Positions 1-6,495 of a DNA stretch of 9,149 bases are shown piece by piece; the stretch's first letter is position 1, and each line of letters begins with the position of its first letter. The notes under the pieces were generated by a model. It did not search any database. It worked only from the letters and a program-made list of their open reading frames with translations, and had not been told where the DNA came from. Position numbers and translations under genes: made by a program. This DNA comes from Prevotellaceae bacterium UBA3627 (GTDB lineage Bacteria > Bacteroidota > Bacteroidia > Bacteroidales > Bacteroidaceae), in the NCBI GenBank assembly GCA_002373375.1, contig DFLE01000056.1, positions 1 to 9,149 of the forward strand, read 5' to 3'.

Positions 1-1442
1 TGGGTAAGAAGAAGAAGGACATCGTTGACCAGATGAAGCCTATGTTCATCGAGGGCGGCAAGAAGAACGGCCATGACCCGAAGGTGTTGGAAAAGATATG
101 GGCTGACTGGGAGAAGTTTGCGTCATATGCTTTCAACAAGTCACATGCAGCTTGCTACTCTTGGGTGGCTTACCAGACGGCATACCTCAAGGCGCACTAC
201 CCTGCCGAATTCATGGCTGCATTGCTCACGCGTCGTTGCTCAGATATCAAGGAGACAACGAAACTGATGGATGAATGCAAGGCACTCGGCATACCGACGC
301 TGGGCCCTGACGTAAACGAGTCGTTTGCCGACTTCGGCGTTAACGCGAAGGGTGAGATTCGCTTCGGACTTACTGCCATAAAAGGCATGAGCACCGCTGC
401 TGCTGATGCAATAATAGAGGAGCGCGAGGCTAACGGACCGTTCAAGGACATTTATGACATGCTTGAGCGCGTACCTGCATCAGCAATGAACAAGAAGGCA
501 CTTGAAGTGATGGCTCTGTCAGGCGCATTGGACAACTTCGGCATAAAGCGCGAGCAATACCTTGCACCATCAGGAAAATACAACGCATTCCTCGATGCAC
601 TGACAAACTACGGTTCACAATATCAGTCAAGCAAGGCAGAGGCTGTCAACTCTCTCTTCGGTGACTTTGACTCCATCGAGATTAACAAACCAAAGCCTAT
701 GCAGGTGGAGGAGTGGAGTACCATTGAGAAACTGAACCGCGAACGCGACCTGGTGGGCATATATCTGTCCGCCCACCCACTTGATGAGTTTGCCATCGTA
801 ATGGAGTGTATGTGTAACACATCATGCGAAGAGATATCACGTGAATACAAAGATAATCACATGGACGTGCTATCCAATCGTGAACAGATAACCGTGGCTG
901 GCATTGTAACCAATGTCGTTGACAGGCTCACGAAGGCTGGCAAACCCATGGGCATTGTCACCTTGGAGGACTTTAAGGGTGCGGGAGAGATTTTCATGGT
1001 TGACAAGCAATGGGCACAATACAAGGGTATGTTCACTGAGGGGGTTGCGGTCTTCGTCAAGATGAAGTGCGAGGAGCGTTTCCGCGGAACCGGAACTTAC
1101 TCACTCAACGTATATGGCGTGGACTTCCTGCGCGACGTGGCAGACAAGGAGATGACCGACCTGACCATACACATAGACCTTGACACTATGAGCAAAGACT
1201 CCGCATCCCCTGCTGACGAGGAATTAGAAGAAGAAGTCAACAGTACCGGAGGAAGCCTGCTTGCCGACCTTGCGTCAATAATAAAGGACAGTCCAGGTAC
1301 CACAAAACTGTCCTTCTCCATACGCGATGCCCGACTGAGCACCCATCCCGTACGTATGAGGTCGGGCATAAGGGGGGTAAAGGTCAACCGCCAGCTACTC
1401 GACTTTATCCATGCGCATGAATGTCTGCGCATATCAATGTAA
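1..1442 (+). CDS. dnaE: DNA polymerase III subunit alpha, C-terminal part (5' end outside window)
   Basis: This is the last 479 codons of the replicative DNA polymerase; the frame is open from the left edge (first full codon at 3) to TAA at 1440-1442. DnaE copies DNA in the cytoplasm as the catalytic subunit of the Pol III holoenzyme. Visible in order, counting from the first full codon, are the end of the fingers region with FNKSH at about 44-48 followed by AYLKAHYPAEFMAALL, a helix-hairpin-helix region around GLTAIKGM at 122-129, the family signature LVGIYLSAHPLDEF at about 250-263, and an OB-fold-like beta region at about 294-373. An acidic stretch (about 396-411) precedes a basic C-terminal tail. 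The polymerase catalytic aspartates and the PHP domain lie outside the window. The clamp-binding position reads VNSLF, without the usual leading Gln. kdsD starts 31 bases downstream with no visible terminator between them, so cotranscription is possible. Confidence 0.95.
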   Translation, partial: GKKKKDIVDQMKPMFIEGGKKNGHDPKVLEKIWADWEKFASYAFNKSHAACYSWVAYQTAYLKAHYPAEFMAALLTRRCSDIKETTKLMDECKALGIPTLGPDVNESFADFGVNAKGEIRFGLTAIKGMSTAAADAIIEEREANGPFKDIYDMLERVPASAMNKKALEVMALSGALDNFGIKREQYLAPSGKYNAFLDALTNYGSQYQSSKAEAVNSLFGDFDSIEINKPKPMQVEEWSTIEKLNRERDLVGIYLSAHPLDEFAIVMECMCNTSCEEISREYKDNHMDVLSNREQITVAGIVTNVVDRLTKAGKPMGIVTLEDFKGAGEIFMVDKQWAQYKGMFTEGVAVFVKMKCEERFRGTGTYSLNVYGVDFLRDVADKEMTDLTIHIDLDTMSKDSASPADEELEEEVNSTGGSLLADLASIIKDSPGTTKLSFSIRDARLSTHPVRMRSGIRGVKVNRQLLDFIHAHECLRISM

Positions 1443-1473
1443 CATATAAACAAACAAGCATATAAAGAAAGAC

Positions 1474-2448
1474 ATGTGTCAAGAAAAAGACCCGAGAAAT
1501 GACATATTGTATTATGCACGCAAATGTTTCAGTGACGAGGCCGATGCACTCACCGCACTCATTCCTCTCATTGACGACAATTTCGTGAAGGCCGTAGAGA
1601 TGATTATGCAGTGCAGCGGCAAGGTAATTGTGACAGGCGTAGGCAAGAGCGGTCATGTTGGCGAGAAGATGGCCGCTACCATGGCATCACTCGGCACACC
1701 GTCGTTCTTCCTCAATCCGCTGGACGCTTTTCACGGTGACCTGGGCATGATATCTGACGGCGACGTAGTGATAGCCATAAGCTACAGCGGCTATACTGAC
1801 GAGCTTCTGCGTTTCGTGCCATTGCTGACAGAGCGCCACATTCCTATCATCGGCATAAGTGGCAACCCCAACTCCTTGCTGGCACAGTACTCCGCCTGCC
1901 ACCTGAACATACAGGTGGACCATGAGGCAGACCAGTTGAACCTGGCCCCTACCACTTCAACCACCGCTACCATGGTGATGGGTGATGCACTGGCATGTGT
2001 ATTGGCAAGACTGAAGGATTTCCGCACACAAGACTTTGCGCAGTTCCATCCGGGAGGCACCTTGGGCAAACGTCTGCTATCCCGTGCATGCGACTACATG
2101 GTAAGCACAGACCTTCCCATCGTAACACCTACCACAAACGTGATGGACGCCATCATCACCATCAGCAACGGCAAGCTTGGACTTGCCATAGTGATGAACC
2201 ATGAAGGTTTACTTGTAGGTATAATAACCGACGGCGACGTCCGCCGTGCGATACAACGATACCGCAACGAGATGTTCGGTCTCATGGTCACAGACATCAT
2301 GACACCGCACCCGAAGACCATACGTCCTGAGGCGAGCCTCAACGAGGTTGACCAGATACTGCGCCGCTATAACATCCACGCCCTTATAGTGACCGACGAG
2401 CACGACCATGTAGTGGGCATCATTGACTCCTTCAGAGTGATGAGCTAA
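1474..2448 (+). CDS. kdsD: KpsF/GutQ-family D-arabinose-5-phosphate isomerase (SIS + two CBS domains)
   Basis: The 324-residue protein has the family's full length and layout: a SIS sugar-isomerase domain at about 40-185, then two CBS domains at about 206-262 and 271-324. It should interconvert D-ribulose 5-phosphate and D-arabinose 5-phosphate in the cytoplasm, the first step towards Kdo for lipopolysaccharide or capsule. Visible motifs are GKSGH at 57-61, SYSG at 103-106, LAPTTSTTA at 157-165 and HPGG at 192-195. By my own alignment, K58, E110, E151 and H192 match the proposed catalytic residues K59, E111, E152 and H193 of E. coli KdsD, so the enzyme looks intact. The ATG at 1474 follows the A-rich leader AAAGAAAGAC. 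It lies 31 bases after dnaE and 67 bases before a cytidylyltransferase gene. No kdsA, kdsB or kdsC is in the window. The family assignment is firm; the exact sugar phosphate is inferred. Confidence 0.9.
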   Translation: MCQEKDPRNDILYYARKCFSDEADALTALIPLIDDNFVKAVEMIMQCSGKVIVTGVGKSGHVGEKMAATMASLGTPSFFLNPLDAFHGDLGMISDGDVVIAISYSGYTDELLRFVPLLTERHIPIIGISGNPNSLLAQYSACHLNIQVDHEADQLNLAPTTSTTATMVMGDALACVLARLKDFRTQDFAQFHPGGTLGKRLLSRACDYMVSTDLPIVTPTTNVMDAIITISNGKLGLAIVMNHEGLLVGIITDGDVRRAIQRYRNEMFGLMVTDIMTPHPKTIRPEASLNEVDQILRRYNIHALIVTDEHDHVVGIIDSFRVMS

Positions 2449-2515
2449 AGAAGCTGAGAATAACAGCCACATATCACTTATAAAGACAGATATCAGGTAG
2501 TAAAAACATTACACA

Positions 2516-3232
2516 ATGAATATAGCACTAATAATAGCCGGAGGCTCTGGCAACAGAATGGGGCAAGACATCCCCAAGCAATTCATACATGTAGATGGAT
2601 GTCCTATCATCATCCATACTATGCGGTGTTTCCAGCAACATCCAGACATTGATTCCATCGCTGTAGTGTGTCTTAAAGGATGGGACACCGTATTGCAAGC
2701 GTATGCGAACCAATTTAACATCACGAAACTGAAGTGGATATTCCCAGGTGGAGAAAGCGGCATGAAGTCTATACACAATGGTATATACGGACTGCGTGAG
2801 AATGGATGCAAGGACGAGGACTTAGTGCTGATACATGACTCCATCCGTCCATTGCTTAGCCAGGATATTATTTCCAGCAACATAGCCATCTGCAAAGCCT
2901 ACGGTTATGCCATCACTGGTATTCAATGTCGTGAGGCCATATTAGAAAGTCAGGATGGCTTTGTAAGTAACAAGAGCATCCCCCGTGACAAATTGATACG
3001 TACCCAGACGCCGCAGACCTTCAAGTTAGGCAACATTATCAAAGTGCATGAAGCAGCAAAGCAACAAGGCATAACAGACAGTGTCGCCTCTTGCACCCTT
3101 ATTGCCGAGGTGGGAGGTACTGACATGCACATCGTGCCAGGCTCTGAGAAAAATATAAAAGTGACGACGGTGGAAGATATAGAGATTTTGAAAGCTCTGA
3201 TGCATACAAAAAAAGATGATTGGCTGAAATGA
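2516..3232 (+). CDS. IspD/TarI-family cytidylyltransferase
   Basis: The 238-residue enzyme belongs to the family that transfers CMP from CTP to an alcohol phosphate: 2-C-methyl-erythritol 4-phosphate in IspD, or ribitol 5-phosphate in TarI. The nucleotide-binding signature AGGSGNRMG is at 8-16 with PKQF just after (K21), HDSIRP is at 107-112, RTQTPQTF at 162-169 and NIKVTT at 213-218. Length and motif order are normal, so it should be active. HDSIRP and the close NIKVTT ending resemble TarI-type proteins to my eye, but IspD and TarI cannot be separated reliably this way, so no symbol is given. The stop codon overlaps the next start as ATGA (3229-3232), implying translational coupling with the SDR. 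With a LicD gene nearby, making a CDP-linked donor for a surface glycan is more likely than isoprenoid synthesis. That role is inference. Confidence 0.85.
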   Translation: MNIALIIAGGSGNRMGQDIPKQFIHVDGCPIIIHTMRCFQQHPDIDSIAVVCLKGWDTVLQAYANQFNITKLKWIFPGGESGMKSIHNGIYGLRENGCKDEDLVLIHDSIRPLLSQDIISSNIAICKAYGYAITGIQCREAILESQDGFVSNKSIPRDKLIRTQTPQTFKLGNIIKVHEAAKQQGITDSVASCTLIAEVGGTDMHIVPGSEKNIKVTTVEDIEILKALMHTKKDDWLK

Positions 3233-4200
3233 AAGAATTGGAAAGAAAAAACATTCTGATTACAGGAGCCACCGGACTGATAGGCACAGCTATAGTAAGA
3301 CATCTGTTAAGCAATGCCGATGCAGACTACGATATATATGCAGTGGGCAGGAATGAGCAAAGAGCGCACGAGCGCTTTGCTGCTTATGAGAAAGACAGCC
3401 GCTTCCATTTCTTATGCCATGATGTAACACAGCCGTTGCAAGAAAACATCACATTCCATTATATCATTCATGCGGCAAGCAATGCTTCTCCATCATTTTT
3501 CGCAAACAATCCTGTAGATGTAATGATGAGCAACATATTGGGAACAAAGAATCTGCTTGATTATGGCAGACAACATAACATGGAGCGTTTCCTATTTGTT
3601 AGCACAGGAGAAATATATGGCAAAGGTGACGGCAGGGTATTTGAGGAGACATATCAAGGCTATGTAGATATAGGTTCTGCACGTTCTTGTTATCCGATGT
3701 CAAAAAGAGCTACAGAAACGTTATGTGCAGCATATGCAGAACAATATGGAGTGAATTTCGTAATAGCGAGACCAACCCACGTTTACGGAGCAGAATTCAC
3801 TAATGAGGACAACAGAGTCTTTGCCCAGTTTATAAGGAATGTGTTAAAGCGCGAGGACATCATAATGAAGAGCAGAGGTGAGCAACTGCGTTCGTGGTGT
3901 AGTGTGGATGATTGTGCAGAGGCTATTGTTTGTATTTTACAAAAAGGCAAGTCAGGGGAAGCCTACAACGTGGCTGACCCGGAATCAAATTATACTATAC
4001 GTGAACTCGCAGAAATGATTGCATCTATCGCTGGCTGCAAAGTCATAATGCAATCATCCACAGAAGAAGAGAAAAAAGTATTTAACCCAGTGGACAAATC
4101 AGTATTCTCAACAAAGAAGATTGAAGCTTTAGGGTGGAAGGCTAAAGGTAATATGTATGAGAATATCAAAGCAATAATAAGCCATCTGAGAAACGACTGA
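3229..4200 (+). CDS. Extended SDR, NAD-dependent nucleotide-sugar epimerase/dehydratase family
   Basis: This 323-residue extended short-chain dehydrogenase/reductase probably acts on a nucleotide-activated sugar in the cytoplasm. The Rossmann loop GATGLIG is at 13-19, HAASNAS follows beta-4 at about 81-87, STGEIYG is at 125-131, and the catalytic YxxxK reads YPMSK at 155-159. The substrate-binding half shows RPTHVYG at about 181-187 and GEQLRSWCSVDD at about 217-228, typical of UDP- or dTDP-sugar enzymes. In 4,6-dehydratases the loop usually reads STDEVYG; here a Gly replaces the Asp while the Glu remains, so a classic RmlB-type dehydratase is less likely than an epimerase, decarboxylase or reductase-like activity. 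I start at the ATG at 3229, not the in-frame TTG at 3220, because it gives the ATGA overlap with the cytidylyltransferase stop. A strong terminator follows. The substrate is unknown. Confidence 0.85.
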   Translation: MKELERKNILITGATGLIGTAIVRHLLSNADADYDIYAVGRNEQRAHERFAAYEKDSRFHFLCHDVTQPLQENITFHYIIHAASNASPSFFANNPVDVMMSNILGTKNLLDYGRQHNMERFLFVSTGEIYGKGDGRVFEETYQGYVDIGSARSCYPMSKRATETLCAAYAEQYGVNFVIARPTHVYGAEFTNEDNRVFAQFIRNVLKREDIIMKSRGEQLRSWCSVDDCAEAIVCILQKGKSGEAYNVADPESNYTIRELAEMIASIAGCKVIMQSSTEEEKKVFNPVDKSVFSTKKIEALGWKAKGNMYENIKAIISHLRND

Positions 4201-4276
4201 CAATTCAAATTCATCAAGCGCACAGACAAACCATTCGCTGAATAGTTACAAATAAGAAGATTATAGTTAAAAAAAC

Positions 4277-4327
4277 ACAAAGTTAGCAACATCACAAAGC
4301 CAAATGTTGTTAGCTTTGTTTTTTTTT
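4277..4327 (+). terminator. Rho-independent terminator after the SDR gene, possibly bidirectional
   Basis: A 16-bp stem (4277-4292 with 4304-4319, two G-U wobbles and no mismatch when read as plus-strand RNA) encloses an 11-base loop and runs into nine T residues at 4319-4327. A run of seven A residues at 4269-4275 sits on the other side, so the hairpin could also stop minus-strand transcripts. It lies 76 bases after the SDR stop and should end the kdsD-cytidylyltransferase-SDR transcript. Confidence 0.85.
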
Positions 4328-4337
4328 ACTATCTTTG
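4307..4337 (+). promoter_or_regulatory. Bacteroidota-type promoter for the ATPase gene
   Basis: TATCTTTG at 4330-4337 matches the Bacteroidota -7 consensus TAnnTTTG. A TTG at 4307-4309, 20 bases upstream, fits the -33 box. The -33 box lies inside the 3' arm of the preceding terminator, so the two signals are packed together. The last base of the -7 box is the first base of the 37-base palindrome, which places that palindrome across the expected transcription start and early leader. Confidence 0.75.
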
Positions 4338-4373
4338 CATTACGCAAATTGCGTAACGCAAGTTGCGTAATGC
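4337..4373. repeat. 37-base nested palindrome of TTGCGTAA/TTACGCAA units (candidate operator or leader hairpin)
   Basis: The element has perfect 11-bp outer arms (GCATTACGCAA and TTGCGTAATGC). Overall it is a dyad centred on 4355 with only one mismatched base pair besides the centre base. Inside are two overlapping 17-bp palindromes: TTACGCAA-A-TTGCGTAA at 4340-4356 (perfect) and TAACGCAA-G-TTGCGTAA at 4354-4370 (one mismatch). Their centres are 14 bases apart. It starts at the end of the -7 box and ends 22 bases before the ATPase ATG, where an operator or a 5'-leader hairpin would act. The binding protein is unknown. Confidence 0.8.
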
Positions 4374-4395
4374 ATATAACTCCTTAGCTGTAAAT

Positions 4396-5514
4396 ATGAA
4401 AGAGAATCCTTTTCTTATACACGGATACAAAGGACCTGAGTATTTCTGTGACCGGCAAGAAGAAACGGCCAACATAATCGACGCCCTTAAAAACGGGTGC
4501 AACATAACGCTCATCTCTCCCAGAAGATATGGAAAGACAGGACTAATCCACAATGTCTTCCACCGTCTAAAGGAACTTGACAAAAAAGCAAATTGTTTTT
4601 ATGTTGACATCTATGCCACGCACTCGCTAAACGACTTTGTGCAGCTATTTGCAAAAGCCGTACTCGGACATCTTGACACACCACTGCAGAAAGCAGAGAA
4701 CATTATCAGCAAAGTGTTCAGATACAGTCAGGTAACAATGTCGCCAGACCTTGCTACTGGAATGCCACAATTCTCCCTAAGTTTCCAGCCGCAATATACG
4801 GCAAGCACGTTGGAAGACATCTTCACATATCTGGACAAGTCCGGACAGACCTGCTATGTTGCCTTCGACGAGTTCCAGCAAGTAATGGAGTATGCAGAAA
4901 AAGACGTTGAAGCATTGCTCAGAACATACATACAGCAGACACACAACGTGCATTTCATATTCTCTGGCAGCAAGCAACACATGATGATGGAAATGTTCAA
5001 CTCTCCCAAACATCCTTTTTACAGAAGTACAGAAAAGCTGCATCTTAGCACACTTGCCGAAAAGGTTTATTATGACTTTGCGACAGAAAAGCTAAAGCAG
5101 CAAGGAGTAAATCTTCCTGAAGACTTATTCCACACGATATACACGCAAGTTGACGGCGTAACATGGTATCTACAGACAATCATGAACCGCTTCTATCGTA
5201 TGAGCAACTGTACTCTTACCAAAGAAACATTCCACGAAATAATAAATGGAATTATAAAACGTGAGGAAGAAGAATACAAACACCTCTATCACCTATTGAC
5301 TGCCAACCAAGCTTCCCTGCTACTTGCCATAGCAAAAGAGGAAACGGTAAAAGAGCCACTGGCAGGTCTGTTTATGCGCACTCACAATCTGAAATCGCCA
5401 AGCAGCGTACAACGCGCACTGCAATACTTGATGAATGAAGAATACATATATCATTCTGATAATGGTTACATCGTGTATGACCGTTTCTTCGCTTTATGGC
5501 TAAAGAAATACTGA
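4396..5514 (+). CDS. Stand-alone AAA+/STAND-like ATPase (archaeal-ATPase type), function unknown
   Basis: The 372-residue P-loop ATPase resembles the archaeal-ATPase-like (ATPase_2) group of AAA+/STAND proteins, which is common in Bacteroidota. Near the N-terminus are GPEYFCDRQEE, Walker A SPRRYGKT at 41-48 (K47), Walker B YVAFDEF at 154-160 (D158, E159), a sensor-like FSGSKQ at 189-194, and FYRST at 208-212 with a possible arginine finger. A winged-helix-like domain occupies about 300-372. I see no C-terminal nuclease of the PD-(D/E)XK type that some relatives carry, no signal peptide and no membrane segment. The ATG at 4396 is preferred over the in-frame TTG at 4363, which would put the start inside the palindrome. 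It sits between glycan genes but has its own promoter. No terminator is visible in the 88 bases before licD, so it may drive the genes downstream. It could be an inserted cargo, regulatory or defence gene; the sequence does not say which. Confidence 0.85.
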   Translation: MKENPFLIHGYKGPEYFCDRQEETANIIDALKNGCNITLISPRRYGKTGLIHNVFHRLKELDKKANCFYVDIYATHSLNDFVQLFAKAVLGHLDTPLQKAENIISKVFRYSQVTMSPDLATGMPQFSLSFQPQYTASTLEDIFTYLDKSGQTCYVAFDEFQQVMEYAEKDVEALLRTYIQQTHNVHFIFSGSKQHMMMEMFNSPKHPFYRSTEKLHLSTLAEKVYYDFATEKLKQQGVNLPEDLFHTIYTQVDGVTWYLQTIMNRFYRMSNCTLTKETFHEIINGIIKREEEEYKHLYHLLTANQASLLLAIAKEETVKEPLAGLFMRTHNLKSPSSVQRALQYLMNEEYIYHSDNGYIVYDRFFALWLKKY

Positions 5515-5602
5515 ACACAATTTTACAGACGAGCGCACTCCGCTTATTATTCTTTCACAAACCATCCCATTCACACATACCAATAAAAAAACTAATCATC
5601 TG

Positions 5603-6490
5603 ATGACACAGGAATACTTAGATAAACTGCAAAAGAAGACTCTTGAAACACTGAAGTTTACAATAGACTTCTTCAACAAACACAATCTGCGTTACTTCGC
5701 ATGTGGAGGAACGTGCCTTGGAGCCGTCCGTCATCATGGAATAATTCCATGGGACGATGACGTGGACCTATTCATGCCTTATGACGACTACCAGAAACTT
5801 CTGTCACTAAAAGCAGAGATAGACAACACGCCAGACTATAAGCTGCTTACTCCTGAAACTCCTGGTTATTATGACCCCGTATGTAGAATAACAGATAAGG
5901 GTACCACAATATGGAGGAATTACATAAATCCTATAGTATTCGGTACGCAGATAGACATCTTCCCTCTGTACGAAACGAATATAGAAGACAATGCCACACT
6001 GGAACACATGCTTAACAAGAATCTGGAACTCACATGGCGTTACCAGCGTGCTAACCAGAAATACTCTCTCGTAAACTTCCTTGAGAATATTAAGCACAAG
6101 CATCTGCGTGGACTTCTCAGAAACATAAAATGGGCATGGTCAACAAGAAACGTGGATAAGTACAAGCAGGAACTTGATGAGTTTCAAAGCACCCTGAACC
6201 AGCCGGGGGGCAAGCGACTCGTAAACTTTGCAAGCTGGGTATATGGTCTTGAGACTTTCGAGAAAGAACTTTTTACAGACTATGTCGAGATGCCGTTTGC
6301 CGATTTCACTATTCGCGTGCCGGCAATGTATGATGAATACCTAAAACGCATCTACGGCGACTACATGCAGTTGCCACCGGAAGAAAAGCGTCATCCAACA
6401 CATGGATGCTACTATATCAACCTCCGCGAGGGATTAACAATTGACGAAGTAAGAGAGCGCATTCGCAAAGGAGAGACAGAGGTGTTATAA
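5603..6490 (+). CDS. LicD-family phosphotransferase
   Basis: This 295-residue protein belongs to the LicD family (nucleotidyltransferase fold, related to fukutin and FKRP). Such enzymes transfer a phospho-group, for example phosphocholine or ribitol phosphate, from a CDP-linked donor to a glycan. The N-terminal signature is complete: CGGTCLGAVRHHG at 34-46 followed by PWDDDVDL at 49-56, whose acidic residues should bind metal. IDIFPL is at 118-123, and the usual C-terminal segment YDEYLKRIYGDY is at 243-254 with PTHG at 265-268. No signal peptide or membrane helix is seen, so it probably acts on the cytoplasmic side. The glycosyltransferase gene starts 5 bases after its stop, a clear operon pair. 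I found no TAnnTTTG promoter in the 88-base gap upstream, so its transcript may start at the ATPase promoter. The cytidylyltransferase upstream is a plausible donor source. The transferred group is unknown. Confidence 0.88.
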   Translation: MTQEYLDKLQKKTLETLKFTIDFFNKHNLRYFACGGTCLGAVRHHGIIPWDDDVDLFMPYDDYQKLLSLKAEIDNTPDYKLLTPETPGYYDPVCRITDKGTTIWRNYINPIVFGTQIDIFPLYETNIEDNATLEHMLNKNLELTWRYQRANQKYSLVNFLENIKHKHLRGLLRNIKWAWSTRNVDKYKQELDEFQSTLNQPGGKRLVNFASWVYGLETFEKELFTDYVEMPFADFTIRVPAMYDEYLKRIYGDYMQLPPEEKRHPTHGCYYINLREGLTIDEVRERIRKGETEVL

Positions 6491-6495
6491 CAACA

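Noticed and set aside
1097..1519. 140-codon minus-strand open frame across the dnaE end and kdsD start
   Set aside because: It lies opposite clear DnaE and KdsD coding sequence and its product shows no recognisable domain.
4337..4373. TTGCGTAA units as a CRISPR array, iterons or recombination site
   Set aside because: Only three to four short units in dyad arrangement, with no regular spacers and no replication or recombinase gene nearby; an operator or hairpin fits better.
4363..4395. TTG-initiated N-terminal extension of the ATPase by 11 residues
   Set aside because: It begins inside the palindrome and close to the predicted transcription start. The ATG at 4396 gives a natural family N-terminus (MKENPFLIHGY).
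5515..5602. Possible licD promoter around TATTCTTTC
   Set aside because: It lacks the final G and has a three-base spacer, so it does not fit TAnnTTTG.
5591..5606. Small palindrome TCATCTGATGA at the licD start
   Set aside because: Arms of only 5 bp, as expected by chance; no support as an operator.
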